64,000 nucleotides of DNA from Sodalis ligni (lineage in GTDB: Bacteria > Pseudomonadota > Gammaproteobacteria > Enterobacterales > Enterobacteriaceae), in the NCBI RefSeq assembly GCF_016865525.2, contig NZ_CP075169.1:2604337-2668336 (forward strand), in the 5' to 3' direction. The position numbers were made by a program, and so were the translations under genes. Shown piece by piece: positions 8,801 through 19,527 of the stretch; within the stretch, counting starts at the first letter, position 1; each line of letters starts with the position of its first letter. The notes under the pieces were generated by a model. It saw only the letters and a list, made by a program, of their open reading frames with translations. It was not told the origin of the DNA and made no database searches.

Positions 8801-8833
8801 CGGGGGCGGCTGAGGGCTGCAAGGACTGATGTC

Positions 8834-11763
8834 ATGAGTAAACCGGTATTAATCGTTATTGGCCACGGCATGGTGGGTCATCATTTCCTGGAACGGCTGG
8901 TGGAGCAAGACCTGCACAAGCGCTACAGGATTGTGGTCTTCGGCGAAGAGCGCTACCCGGCCTACGATCGGGTTCATCTGTCGGAGTATTTTGCCGGGCG
9001 CAGCGCGGAGTCCCTGTCCCTGGCGGAACCGGGATTTTTTGTCGACAACGGCATCGAACTGCGCAGCGCGCAGGAAATCACCCGCATCCATCGGGGGCGC
9101 CGCTGCGTCGTGGATGCACAGGGCAGGGAAATCCCCTACGACAAGCTGGTTATCGCTACCGGATCCTATGCTTTTGTACCGCCCATCACCGGCAGCGAGC
9201 GTGAAGGTTGCCTGGTTTACCGTACTCTGGACGATCTGGACGCCATTGCCGTCCGGGCTCGCCGTTCGGAAATCGGGGTGGTGATTGGCGGCGGCCTGCT
9301 GGGGCTGGAGGCCGCCAATGCCCTGCGGCAACTGGGGCTTGAGACCCATGTGGTTGAATTTGCGCCCAGGCTGATGGCGGTGCAGCTGGATGACGGCGGC
9401 GCGGGCATGCTGCGGCGGAAAATCGAAGCGCTGGGGGTCCTGGTGCATACCGGCAAGGACACGCGGGAAATCACGGTGGGCAACCACGGCCGGCTGCGGC
9501 TCTGCTTTGCCGGCGGCGACACGTTGGATACCGACCTGGTGCTGTTCTCCGCCGGCATTCGCCCACGGGATCAGTTGGCCAGGGAGTGCGGCCTGCAAAT
9601 CGGTCCGCGCGGCGGCATTGTTATCAACGACCAGACCTGCACCTCCGATCCGGATATCTTCGCCATCGGCGAATGTGCGGTCTGGCAGGGGCGGAACTTC
9701 GGCCTGGTGGCGCCGGGCTACCAGATGGCGCGCACCGCCGCCGCGGTGCTGGCACAGCAGGACGCGGTTTTCCGGGGCGCGGATATGAGCACCAAGCTAA
9801 AGCTGCTGGGGGTGGAAGTGGCCTCGGTGGGGGATTCCCTGGCCGTTACGCCCGGCAGCCAATCCTACCAATGGACCGACGGTCCCAATGAAATCTACAA
9901 AAAGATCGTGGTTTCCGCCGACGGCAAGCATTTGCTGGGGGCGGTGCTGGTGGGGACAGCAGTGACTACAACACTTTGCTGCAAATGGCGCTCAATGACA
10001 TGGCGCTGCCGCCCCATCCGGAAAGCCTGATCCTGCCCGCCGGCGACGGCCAGGCCGCCAAGGCCCTCGGCGTGGCGGCCTTGCCCGACCAGGCGCAGGT
10101 TTGTTCCTGCCATAACGTCAGCAAAGGCGATATCTGCGCAGCCGTAAAAGACGGCTGCATTGATCTCAACGCCGTCAAGGCCCGCACCAAAGCCGGCACC
10201 GGCTGCGGCGGCTGCGTCCCCCTGGTGAAACAGATCATGGAATACCAGCTTACACAGCTGGGGGTGGAAGTAAAAAAAGACGTCTGCGAACACTTCGCCT
10301 ATTCGCGGCAGGAGCTCTACCATCTGGTGCGGGTCAATAACATCCGAACCTTCGATGAGCTTATCAGCCGTTATGGCCGGGGCATCGGCTGTGAAATCTG
10401 CAAGCCGCTGGCAGGATCAATCCTGGCGTCCTGCTGGAACGACTACCTGTTGCAGCCCGACCATTTGCCGCTGCAGGACACCAACGATCGTTTCTTCGCC
10501 AACATCCAAAAAGACGGCACCTATTCGGTGGTTCCCCGCATACCGGCGGGAGAAATCACCCCCCAGGGCCTTATCGCCATCGGCCAGGTGGCGCAGCGCT
10601 ATCACCTCTACCTTAAAATCACCGGCGCGGAACGGGTGGCCATGTTCGGCGCCCGCCAGGAACAGCTTCCCGCCATCTGGCGTGAACTGGTGGATACCGG
10701 CTTCGAAACCGGCCATGCCTACGGAAAATCCCTGCGCACGGTAAAATCCTGCGTCGGATCCACCTGGTGCCGGTTCGGCGTGCAGGATTCCACCGCACTG
10801 GCGATCCGTCTGGAGAACCGCTACAAGGGACTGCGCTCGCCGCACAAATTCAAAATGGGCGTCTCCGGCTGTACCCGCGAATGCGCCGAAGCGCAGGGCA
10901 AGGATATCGGCGTTATCGCCACCGATAAAGGCTGGAATCTGTACGTCTGCGGCAACGGCGGCATGAAACCCCGCCATGGGGATCTGTTCGCCAGCGTCCT
11001 GGACGCCGACCAACTGATACGCACCATCGACCGGGTATTGATGTTTTATATCCGGACCGCCGGCCGGCTGCAACGCACCAGCACCTGGCTGGACAACCTG
11101 GAGGGCGGGGTGGATTACCTTAAAGAGGTTATCCTGCAGGACAGCCTGCAGCTGGTGGACGAACTGGACCGGGAAATGCAGCAGGTAGCGGATAGCTATC
11201 AGTGCGAATGGCGTACCACTGTGGAAAGTCAGGATCGGTTGCCGCTGTTCCGCGCATTCCTTAACAGCGATAGCTCCGACGAAGCGGTGGTCATGGTGCC
11301 CGAACGGGGACAAATCCGCCCGGCCCGCATTGAAGAGAAGCCCGCTGCGGATACCGCGCCGGTCATACCGGCAACGTCTGTGGCCGGCGTCGAACAATGG
11401 CAGCAGGTGGGCGAACTGGCGGATATCCCAGCTAACGCCGGCATTGCCGTACGGGTAGCCCAGCGGCAGATTGCCCTGTTTTACCTGCCGCGCAATCCGC
11501 AGCAGGTCTACGCCCTCGACAACCTCGAGCCGGGGAGCGGCGCCAACGTCTTGTCCCGGGGCATTATCGGCGATATCGCCGGGGAACCGGTAGTCATCTC
11601 TCCGCTGTATAAAAAACGCTTTCGCCTGCGTGACGGCGTCAGCCCCGACGATAGCGGCCTGCGGGTAAACGCCTGGCCGGTGAAAGTGGAACAGGGCCGA
11701 ATCTGGGTGGGAAGCCAGCCCCTGGCCGCGGCGGACATCCCGGACGAGGAGATTGCCTGCTAA
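8834..11763 (+). pseudogene. nirB: NADH-dependent nitrite reductase NirB/NasB with NirD-like tail, frameshifted
   Basis: The first frame (8834 to about 9955) encodes the FAD/NADH domain: 'IVIGHGMVGHHF', 'VVIGGGLLGLEAANAL' and 'PDIFAIGECAVW'. The second frame (about 9955 to 11763) encodes the [2Fe-2S] segment (CSCHN, GTGCGGC), a second CEIC pair, the sirohaem/[4Fe-4S] cysteines (CVGSTWC, GCTREC) and a C-terminal NirD-like domain ('EQWQQVGELADIP', NVLSRGIIGD) that lacks Rieske ligands, as NirD does. One extra G in the run at 9952-9955 would join the frames as VLVGDSS and give a 976-residue protein. It reduces nitrite to ammonium in the cytoplasm. The fused NirD-like domain recalls assimilatory NasB. 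It is a true frameshift or a run-length error. Confidence 0.9.
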
Positions 11764-11768
11764 CGGCG

Positions 11769-11795
11769 GCGGGCTGTACATCCGGCCCGCTTTGA
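11769..11795 (+). terminator. Possible terminator after nirB
   Basis: A six-base stem, GCGGGC (11769-11774) with GCCCGC (11785-11790), lies directly after the nirB stop and is followed by only three T residues. It is a weak intrinsic terminator at best. The rest of the 190-base gap to the LRR gene shows no gene that I can support. Confidence 0.35.
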
Positions 11796-11954
11796 TGTCC
11801 TGAATAATTCGGGGGAAAGATCGCTTGCAGGTTCGCGCCCACACCACCTTTTGTTAGCGAACCCCGCCACCGCGTTGCCTCACGGGATACTATGACGGCG
11901 TGGCGGGATCGACGCTGCAAGATTGGCAGAGTGCAGGATGAGTCGCCTGTTTGG

Positions 11955-12530
11955 TTATTTTTTAGCCATTCTTGAACATAATTGACTTACCTGCAAGCTT
12001 GCCCAACCTTTATTTGCCGTAGAAATTGGATGGGAAGGGTAATGGGGTACCGTAGTGTTATCCTCAAAATTCACGTTGTCCATAAAATCGAAATGCAATG
12101 ATTTCTTAAACTTTATGCTAAGAGGATTCCCGATCAAATTTAATTCCTGCACCTGAATGAGTAACTTCCGGGGTAATTTTTCAATTTTATTATAGCTCAG
12201 ATCGATTTTAAGCATCTGATCAGGGTAGGGAAGAGGCAATCCGGTTAACTTATTGTGGCTGGCATTAAGAATTTTCACAAATAAAGGTAATATTGGCAGG
12301 CAGCTCAGGCCGAGATGAGATAAATCCAGCTCTTCATGCCGATGGTTATAACCATCCATTATTCTGTCAAAAGCGACTTGTCGGTTTCTTTTTTCTTCAC
12401 CCCAGGCTTCTCTCGCCCAACCTGCCCATTCACCGTGATAATTAGGAACCCAGTCCCAGTTTCTTATCCTGGCATTACCATCTGAAAAATCTTGTTTGGG
12501 ACAACAGGTGAAATATTCCACTAGTCGCAT
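11955..12530 (-). CDS. Short IpaH/SspH-like leucine-rich-repeat protein without ligase domain
   Basis: 191 residues from the ATG at 12530, with GAGGAG upstream at 12541-12546. The tryptophan-rich N-terminal part ('GEWAGWAREAWGEEKRNRQ') resembles the segment before the repeats in IpaH/SspH/SlrP effectors. About four LPX-type repeats follow: LDLSHLGLSCLPILP, 'ILNASHNKLTGLPLPYP', KIDLSYNKIEKLP and ELNLIGNPLS. IpaH-family effectors carry a C-terminal NEL E3 ubiquitin ligase domain with a catalytic Cys; here the protein stops soon after the repeats, so it would only bind a target. It lies downstream of the M91 gene on the same strand. A diverged copy is at 28839-29405. Delivery by a type III system is inference. 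Confidence 0.75.
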   Translation of the reverse strand: MRLVEYFTCCPKQDFSDGNARIRNWDWVPNYHGEWAGWAREAWGEEKRNRQVAFDRIMDGYNHRHEELDLSHLGLSCLPILPLFVKILNASHNKLTGLPLPYPDQMLKIDLSYNKIEKLPRKLLIQVQELNLIGNPLSIKFKKSLHFDFMDNVNFEDNTTVPHYPSHPISTANKGWASLQVSQLCSRMAKK

Positions 12531-12722
12531 AATTAATACTCTCCTCACTTATTTAAGGATCTAAACACAACAGTTTATCAGCGCTAAGGTAGACAATCGT
12601 ATTTTTTGTTATATTTAAGAAGAAATATAATTCCAGATTATCTTTTTACGATAATTCTGTAGTCATCTTTTTAATTATTTCATAGGTAAGACGCGGAGAG
12701 AATGAAAGGCATGCTTACCCAC

Positions 12723-15700
12723 TCACGGATATATTACATTATCATGAAAATTAAATTTTATTTTTTTATCGTAGGTTAAAAATAATTTAATACCCTTGTC
12801 TGTCATATCATTCGGTTTAACGTAATATGGCCTAATAAAATAATGATCACCCTCTCATTATGGCATATTCTTTTCTAAAATGATTTTCAGAAATAAGGTC
12901 TTGTCCATTGCCAATTATGTATTCATTTTTTAAAATCATATAATTCTTTTGTTATTGGATCGCGAAAGCTGATACCAGTGATCAGGGCTTCTTCGAGCTC
13001 TGACCCACCGCCGGCAATGGTTATCTCTGCTGTCTTATCTGCCGTCTTTGTTACTGAAGTTCCTTTAATTGCTGTAGCTTCACCCACTGGCCTAAACTTG
13101 GCAGGATGTGTATTATAATAAATATGTAATAATTCATGGTAAAGAGCAATGGCGGGATCTCGATTACGCCAGGGCTCCGCCTTGAGGGTTGTGCCGTCGC
13201 CGATGATAAAGTTTCCAGGATCAAACGCGATGGCGCCGCCAGCACTGTTTTGGCGTAAAATATACCGTCCTTGACACGCTCTATGGCGCTCATGGTCGGG
13301 GATGAATGGTGAAGGCTTTTCTCGCAAAGCCAGTAATATTTTTGTCCCAGCGGGGTCTGTTTGATGCCGTTCAATACATTTGTGACCAAAGAAATAAAAA
13401 TTCATTGCCCGAGATGGCGATTTTGTCGCGGTTCTTGTCCCCTGCAGGACGAGATTATAGTGTAGAGTTTTGGATTCTCACCATAAAGCGGCATGGGTGT
13501 GGTGGATAATTCATCCAAGGCAGACGCGAATTTTCTAAAAATACTTTTGACTCCGATGGGTGAAGATAATTGATGATTTTTACAAAATACCGATGTTTCC
13601 ACAAACAATTCATGAATATCATCCACATCAGCCTTCGTATTGGTTTTCAACGGCAGGCTGATATTCTCTACCCATGCCTCTTGCATGGCTGTTATCTTTA
13701 CCGTTGCAAGATTAACCTTTTCATCCCTGAACACACATTTCTTTATAAAATCAATGGCGAGCTGCTTTAACTGGCGTATCGAACCCGCTTCGTATTGCCT
13801 GTGTTCCTGGAAAGCTTTATTTATATGGTGAGCGCTTTTCAATATCCGATTGTTCGCTATATCCTGTTTGGCCTTATCAAGTAATTTTTTATCTTAATCT
13901 TCTGTTTAAGAAACGTGTTTTGCTGGCCATATTTTACCAGCTCTTGAGGTTGAACGCTTAGCTGTCTAAAGAGCCCATCCTTATAGTGCAAGGACAATAC
14001 ATGCAGGCGATCCTGGGATCTGATTTCGTAACAATTGATATAGTCTTTCGACGGTGAAACGCCTACAAACCTCTCCTTGATGCGCAAATAACTTTTTGGT
14101 CTTTAGTCCACTGTAAGCCCCGCTCATCCGGAGCGGATAACATGTGTTCCGTGCAATGAGGGTCAATCATGTCGGATCTGATAGCATCCAACAAGGACGG
14201 ATCGATTTCTTCCGCGGTAGGCGTTTGCAATCGCCAGCCATCGTCATTGAACGACAGGGCATACTGAATGTCCGGTTTGCTTTCGTCGATCATGGCATAC
14301 TTTATTCCATGCGCCTTGGTGCTCGTCAGTTTGACGGCGGCCTTTTCGCCGTATATCTCGATATAATGCCGGTAAACCGGTTGCGAAAAGGCGGCGTCTT
14401 TGGTCACCAATTCATAAATAGGCGCCTGTCCATAATAGTCAGAATCAACGTACGGCTTTAGTACCCCTTCTTCGTTGGCGGCGAGCTTGATTTTGCATTG
14501 GTCAATGATATTTTCTATCGAGCGCGCCGGCGCGTCAGGCCACGCACGGGCGCTCAAACCGGCGCCGGCCTCCGTGAATCGGACGGCCTCTTGGGCATGG
14601 CCTGCCGCCGCTCGTGCGACGGGCAGGGGAACGATCACCGCCTCACCACGCGCAGGGCTGTTAAGCGGCGATTGTTCCCTCGCGCCGGCAACAGTTTGTT
14701 TGCGGCCGGCTAACGGCACGTGGCTCTCAGGCACCTTTTCCCCAGGTTTGGCTAACGGTGCTTGTCTCTCAGGCAATATCTCGCCGGGAAGCGGGGGAAG
14801 GCGCGCCACCGGCTTGGCGGGGTGAGCCGTTTTTATTACCAAAGGTGGCCGCTTATCACTGCCGAGGGACGGTTGCAGCGTCTTAGGCGGGACATTCCCC
14901 GGCGACATAACGGGTGCGTCGATACGATTATGACGCATGATTGTCAAGAGGTCGGCGATATCGTTATTGACGGAGAGGGCAGATTTATTAGCTGATGCCG
15001 TACGATGAATATCGCGCTCTATAAACGGAGACAAGGCGGCAAAATCATCGTAGCGCGAAGCGCTTTTGACGCCGACATTTTTTACAATGGCGGCGGCACT
15101 ACCGCCCGCCAACACGATGCCGCCGCCCGCGGCCTTGGCTCCTGCGCGTACCAGCGCGGTGCCTCCAGTGGCCGCGGCGCCCGTTTCTGCGAGCACCGCG
15201 CTCCCGCCGGCCGCGGCGCCTGTCCCTGCGAGCACCGCGCTCCCGCCGGCCGCGGCGTCTGTCCCTGCGAACACCGCGCTCCCGCCGGCCGCGGCGCCCG
15301 TTTCTGCGAGCACCGCGCTCCCGCCGGCCGCGGCGACTGTTCCTGCGAGCACCGCGCTCCCGCCGGCCGCGGCGCCTGTCCCTGCGAGTACTGCGCTCCC
15401 GCCGATCACGGCAAGAATTGGCCTAGGTGCTATGAACTCTTCAGGTAGCGGCCTCTCAGCCACCTTACCGCCGGGATCTTGCCATTGCCCGCTAACCGGC
15501 GATTCCAAGGATGCAGGCGCGGGGTGCTCATCAACAGCGGACAGCTGGACGGTATCCTGCTTCGCGGCCCGGCCCGAAGAATCGAGCCCCGGACTCAAGT
15601 CTTGCCGTCCTGGCCGCTGTTCAATCGTGGATTCGTCCTGCGCGATAGCGGCGGGGATCTTTTCCGTACCCTCGCTAACCTGTGGCTGGTACCCCGCCGC

Positions 15701-16476
15701 CTCCGCCCGGGGTTGGGGGAGGGCTTCACCATGGGTGCGTCCGGCGGCAACAGGGCCGGCACCGATAGAGGCTTCTTATAGACGGGCCGGGCGAATAAGA
15801 GCGGGGCCGGATAATGGGGATATTCCTCGTGCGGCACGGTAAAAAACTGGAATGAAATCCCATTGTGGTTTTTTTTATTTATAGGCTGTTGGGGTTTTAC
15901 TTCCGGCGGTAAAAGGGACGGCGCCGCCTGACGATTTTTATAGATTGGCACCGCAAAAAAACGAGTGCCTTTATAAGCTGAATATTCGTTATCAGGCAAA
16001 TACATTAAATTGAACGAAACCTCAGTATTATTTCTCTTCGACAAATTCGGCTGGGGATCGATATTTCCGTGCTGATGGTTGGAAGACGTCCCGGCGGTGA
16101 TATCGGCCGGAGGATAGGCTAAAGCAGGATTATCTGCCCCACGGCCGCTGACACGGCCGGCCCGCGAATTATCCACAGCCGGCGGGGCCAGCGCTTGCGT
16201 CGCATAAAGCCCGACCATCGCTGCCTGGGTCACGCTTTGAATACGCATTTTCGCCGCAGGCGAATTTTCATAAGGAGGAATGGTTGGGTTATTTATCTCT
16301 TGCGCCAGTTGATAAAGCGCCCGGCCCCCGGCTCGGTATTCTTCTTCCGGTGCCCTGTCCTCCGCCTGGGGGAGGTTGCGTGCCCGGGCGATTGGCAACA
16401 TGAACAAGGACAACACCGGTGAATAAATAAATACATCTATCATTAATTCTTGAATATATAAATTGAGCTTTGTCAC
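12723..16476 (-). pseudogene. Large effector-like protein with C-terminal M91 (NleD-like) metallopeptidase, many frameshifts
   Basis: Read as one gene of about 1,250 codons. The N-terminal part (from 16476) is proline-rich with two similar blocks ending 'YKGTRFFAVPIYKN' and 'APLLFARPVYKK'. Then come Gly/Ala repeats (15131-15403), a helical middle and an M91 zinc peptidase domain with HExxH in YHELLHIYYN, a later Glu in GSELEEALITG and the conserved 'LRQNSAGGAIAFDP'. The tail continues to a stop at 12723-12725. Single-base contractions at 15715-15719, 14093-14097, 13885-13890 and seven runs between 13257 and 13471 break the frame; restoring each gives continuous sequence matching the second copy. 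M91 enzymes of pathogens (NleD, HopH) cut host kinases after type III delivery; that role here is inference. Confidence 0.75.
15131..15403 (-). repeat. 39-bp tandem repeat coding for 13-residue Gly/Ala units
   Basis: Six consecutive 39-bp units start at 15170 and end at 15403, preceded by a degenerate seventh (15131-15169). Each encodes a variant of GGSAVLAGTGAAA in the large M91 gene frame. The GGxxxxAGxxxAA pattern is a glycine-zipper-like, moderately hydrophobic stretch that could insert in or line a membrane. The units differ by few bases, so copy number may vary between strains. It is coding, in frame and without spacers, so it is not a CRISPR. Confidence 0.85.
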
Positions 16477-16755
16477 AGTGACGGACCCCGGTAAAATTTA
16501 ATCTATATTGATATTGTAAATTGAATGGAGTAATTCGCTTTGTCGATACGTATTTAATTGCTTATAATTAATGTGGCTTTATATAGGGCTTTATAACGGA
16601 CTAATAAAAATCAGCAGGATCAGGCAAGACAATAACAGAACATTTTCCTTCCCGGAAGGGAAAACTATTCTTATATTAATCCCATTTAGGGAAGCCAGAC
16701 CGTTAAACGCGGTATGATTCCGCGAGTGCTTTATTCTGATTTTGCCACGAATCAG
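16477..16755 (-). promoter_or_regulatory. AT-rich upstream region of the large M91 gene
   Basis: The gap between the narL stop and the M91 gene start is AT-rich. It holds a near-palindrome, TTTTCCTTCCCGGAAGGGAA, around 16644-16664. The second M91 copy has a similar upstream stretch (around 31790-31820, with TTCC and GGAA arms), so the block was duplicated with the gene and may contain its promoter or control site. No hrp-box or other named motif was recognised. Confidence 0.4.
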
Positions 16756-17406
16756 CTAAAGCATTCTGTTCTGCAATGCCCACACCGCCGCCTCGACCCG
16801 GGACTTGAGACTCATTTTCTTCAGCAGATGCTTCACATGGACTTTCACCGTGCTTTCGGTAATATCAAGCTTGCGGGCAATCAGCTTGTTCGATAGTCCA
16901 TGGGCCAGCAGCTTAAGGATATCCCGCTCCCGCGGGGTCAATGACTGGATATCCCGCTCCGCGCCGGGGCGGTTTTCACGTAGTCCCGCCGCCAGCACCG
17001 GCATCAGCGCCGCGCTCAGCACCATCTTTCCCGCCGCGGCCTGCCGCAGCGACTCCAGCAAATCCTCCGGCTCCATGTCCTTAAGCAAATAACCGTCGGC
17101 GCCGCGTTTTATGGCGGTGATCACATCGTCTTCGTGGTCGGACACGCTAAACACCACGATCCGCCCGGAAAGGGGAATGCGGCGCATTTTATCCAGCGTA
17201 TCCAGCCCGTTCAGCCCCGGCATATTTAAATCCAGCAGAATCAAATCCGGATCCCACTCCGCCGCCAGCCGTACGCCTTCTTCACCATTGGTGGCTTCCG
17301 CCACGACTTTCAGACTGCCGTCCAGACTGATTAACTGCTTGACCCCGCTGCGCAGCATCGGATGATCGTCGATCAGTAAAATGGTGGCGGGATCTTGCGT
17401 GCTCAT
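16756..17406 (-). CDS. narL: Nitrate/nitrite response regulator NarL
   Basis: 216 residues, as in E. coli. The receiver domain has acidic residues in [10 protein letters not shown] and the phospho-acceptor Asp near residue 59 in [13 protein letters not shown]. The C-terminal LuxR-type helix-turn-helix is '[20 protein letters not shown]' with the recognition helix in [17 protein letters not shown]. Phosphorylated NarL activates narG and narK and represses alternative respiratory genes by binding TACYYMT heptamers. The start overlaps the narX stop (ATGA), so the pair is cotranscribed. It is intact even though its sensor gene is frameshifted, so it might depend on another kinase. Confidence 0.96.
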   Translation of the reverse strand: MSTQDPATILLIDDHPMLRSGVKQLISLDGSLKVVAEATNGEEGVRLAAEWDPDLILLDLNMPGLNGLDTLDKMRRIPLSGRIVVFSVSDHEDDVITAIKRGADGYLLKDMEPEDLLESLRQAAAGKMVLSAALMPVLAAGLRENRPGAERDIQSLTPRERDILKLLAHGLSNKLIARKLDITESTVKVHVKHLLKKMSLKSRVEAAVWALQNRML

Positions 17407-19219
17407 GCCGGGCTCCTGTATTCCCGCTCCGGGGACGATGTCTGCGGATAAATCACCACCCGGACTTCGGTGCCGCCGGCGGCGCGCCGTAGCACCCGGC
17501 AGTGTCCGGGCAGTCCGGCGGCGCGATCCCGCATGATCATCAGACCGTAATGATGGGGCCGCTGCTGTACGTCCGGCAGGCCGCGGCCGTTATCGCAAAT
17601 GCTCAGCACAATCTCATCGCCCTCTTTGGCCGCCGTCACGCTGACCCGGCTGGCCCGTGCGTGTTTAAGCACGTTATTCAGCGCTTCGCGGCTGATATGA
17701 ATCAAATGAATCACCTGGTGCGGCGTAAAGGTGCCGGCGGGTAATTGATAATCGAAATCTATTTGGAACCCCAGCTTGGCCGAAAATTCATCTACCGCCG
17801 TCTTCAGCGCCGCACGCAGGCCCGGCTCGGTCATACTCAGACGGAACGTGGTCAGCAGTTCCCGCAGCTGCCGGTAGGCGGTATTCATTTCCTCGCGCAT
17901 CTGCTGCATCAGCAGCTTGTTTTCCGGCGCGCTGTCCTGGCTTTGCATTTGCAGGCAGCCGATTTGCAATTTCAGACAGGACAAAGACTGGGCAATACTG
18001 TCATGCAATTCCGCGGCGATGGCGGTCCGTTCCGCCATCAGCAGCATCTGCTGGCGATGCTCGGCCTGCCGCTCCAGCGCCAGGGTACTGGTTAATTGTT
18101 CAATCAGCGTGGCCATCAGACGCTGCTGGGCATCGTTCAACGGACGCTCCGCCGGATTGCGCGCCAGCACCAGGCCATAGTTGCCCAATTTATCCCGCAG
18201 GCTCCAGCTCAGCGGCTGCAAATCCTCATCGTTCGCCGGGCCGGCGGAATAGCGGATATGCGTCACCGGCGTGGGGCCTTCTTCGGAGAGTCCGGCGGCC
18301 AGGGAAGCGTCGTCGAACTGAGCCTCGCCGTTGCTTTCGTAGAGCCTGATCTGGATTTCCCGCAGCGGCGTGAAGGACTGCAACTCCTCCAGCACCGGCA
18401 ACAGACGCTGGCTTAGCGGCTGGTTATTGTGCAATTGACGGCTGGTGCGATAGAGATAATCCAGCACCCGGTTTTTTTGCTGTAAATCGTCGGTTTTCTG
18501 CGCTACCCGTTGCTCAAGTTCAGCATACATTTGCGATAGGGAGTGTGACATAGTGTTCAATGTCAGACCAAGCAGGTCCATTTCATGATGGCCCCGGCTG
18601 CCGGAACCGGCGGGCAGCGGATAACGCTGGCTAAAATCCCCGGCGGCCACGGCGTTGGCCTGGCGCAGCAGCCGACGCCAGGGCTGCAGCAGGCGGCGGC
18701 GCAAATAGAGTATCGTCCCCAGCAGCACCAGCAGGGAAAGGGCTATCTCCGTTTTTTGCACCTGCGCCACCAGCGTCAGCCGGCGTTCGGTTTTCCGGTC
18801 GATGGCGGAAACCAGCCCATCGATCTGGCGGACAAACTCCGCCACTTCGGCGGCGGCCTCCTCGGGACGGCGAGCCTGCTGCAGCCGAGGTTTCAGCCGC
18901 GTCCGCCAAAAATCGCGCAGGGCGGCATATTGACTCGTCAGCCGTTCCCGCCGTACCGGCTGCTGCAAGTCATCGCTTGACTGATCCTGTTCCAATTCCG
19001 CCATCAGCGGGGCGCTGTCGCTCCCCAGGGCACCCGCGACAGCAAACGGTAGCTTTGCATCCGCAACGAGCCGGCCTTGTTAATGGCATGAGCGTTGCCC
19101 TGCATGCCGTGGGCCATCCACAGCGAGAGGCCCATACCGCCGATACCGAGCACGCTCAGCGTCAGCATAAGCAGCGTCACCTGGCGAACAATGGAAAGCG
19201 GAGCGGAAACCTGTTTCAT
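17403..19219 (-). pseudogene. narX: Nitrate/nitrite sensor kinase NarX, one frameshift
   Basis: The N-terminal piece (19219 to about 19028) carries the first membrane segment (VTLLMLTLSVLGIGGMGLSL) and the nitrate-binding P-box region (INKAGSLRMQSYRLL). The second frame carries the rest of the periplasmic domain, the second membrane segment, HAMP, a cysteine-poor linker, the H-box (AELHDSIAQSLSCLKLQIG) and the HATPase (NNVLKHARA, DNGRGLP). One more C on the coding strand in the run at 19028-19030 gives 'SRVPLGSDSAPLMAELEQ' and a 605-residue protein, near the E. coli length of 598. It would phosphorylate NarL from the inner membrane. It is a genuine frameshift or a run-length error. Confidence 0.92.
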
Positions 19220-19277
19220 AAGCGGGTGTTCCTTATTCAGCGACGCACATTGTTTCCCATTGTTGGAAATTACCCTA

Positions 19278-19293
19278 TACCCCTTATGGAGTC
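19278..19293. promoter_or_regulatory. Candidate NarL 7-2-7 site
   Basis: TACCCCT at 19278-19284 fits the NarL heptamer TACYYMT exactly. After two bases the opposing half TGGAGTC matches the inverted heptamer at five of seven positions. The E. coli narK promoter also uses NarL sites around 200 bases upstream of its start. Here the site lies about 205 bases upstream of the narK start point predicted from the FNR box, and it could also serve divergent narX. Confidence 0.4.
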
Positions 19294-19441
19294 CCCCAAA
19301 ATTGCCGGTAGTGGAAAAACAATACCCCAGTTCTGCATGTGGTTTTTACCATGCTAAAATATAGACGATTTTTAGGGTAATACCACATACTTACTAAGGA
19401 AAGGAGGCCCCACAGGGGGTTTTTAATGGAACCCCGCCGGC

Positions 19442-19455
19442 TTGATTTGCATCAA
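19442..19455 (+). promoter_or_regulatory. FNR box of the narK promoter
   Basis: TTGATTTGCATCAA is a perfect match to the FNR consensus TTGAT-N4-ATCAA. If centred at -41.5, as in class II FNR promoters such as E. coli narK, the start point would be near 19490 and the -10 element would be TAGGGT at 19478-19483. The start codon of narK follows at 19528. This implies anaerobic activation, with NarL adding nitrate control. Confidence 0.82.
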
Positions 19456-19527
19456 TTCCCGCCGGTGAAAGGTTGCCTAGGGTAGCGAGAAATAACACGA
19501 CTCTTCTTACCCTGAGCGAGGCTTTTC

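Noticed and set aside
10417..11847. A 476-codon open frame on the minus strand across nirB
   Set aside because: It lies antisense to clear NirB sequence, has no ribosome-binding site and shows no domain. GC-rich genes often leave such open antisense frames.
12923..13405. A complete 160-residue metallopeptidase gene starting at 13405
   Set aside because: The stretch up to about residue 45 is out of frame relative to the second copy; the true gene continues upstream and downstream through run-length shifts.
15131..15403. Regular repeats of about 39 bp, considered as a CRISPR array
   Set aside because: Units are contiguous without spacers, are a multiple of three and encode in-frame 13-residue blocks of a protein.
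16644..16664. Near-palindrome after narL taken as a narL terminator
   Set aside because: On the minus strand no T-run follows, and a related block occurs upstream of the second M91 gene where there is no narL, so it belongs to the M91 upstream region.
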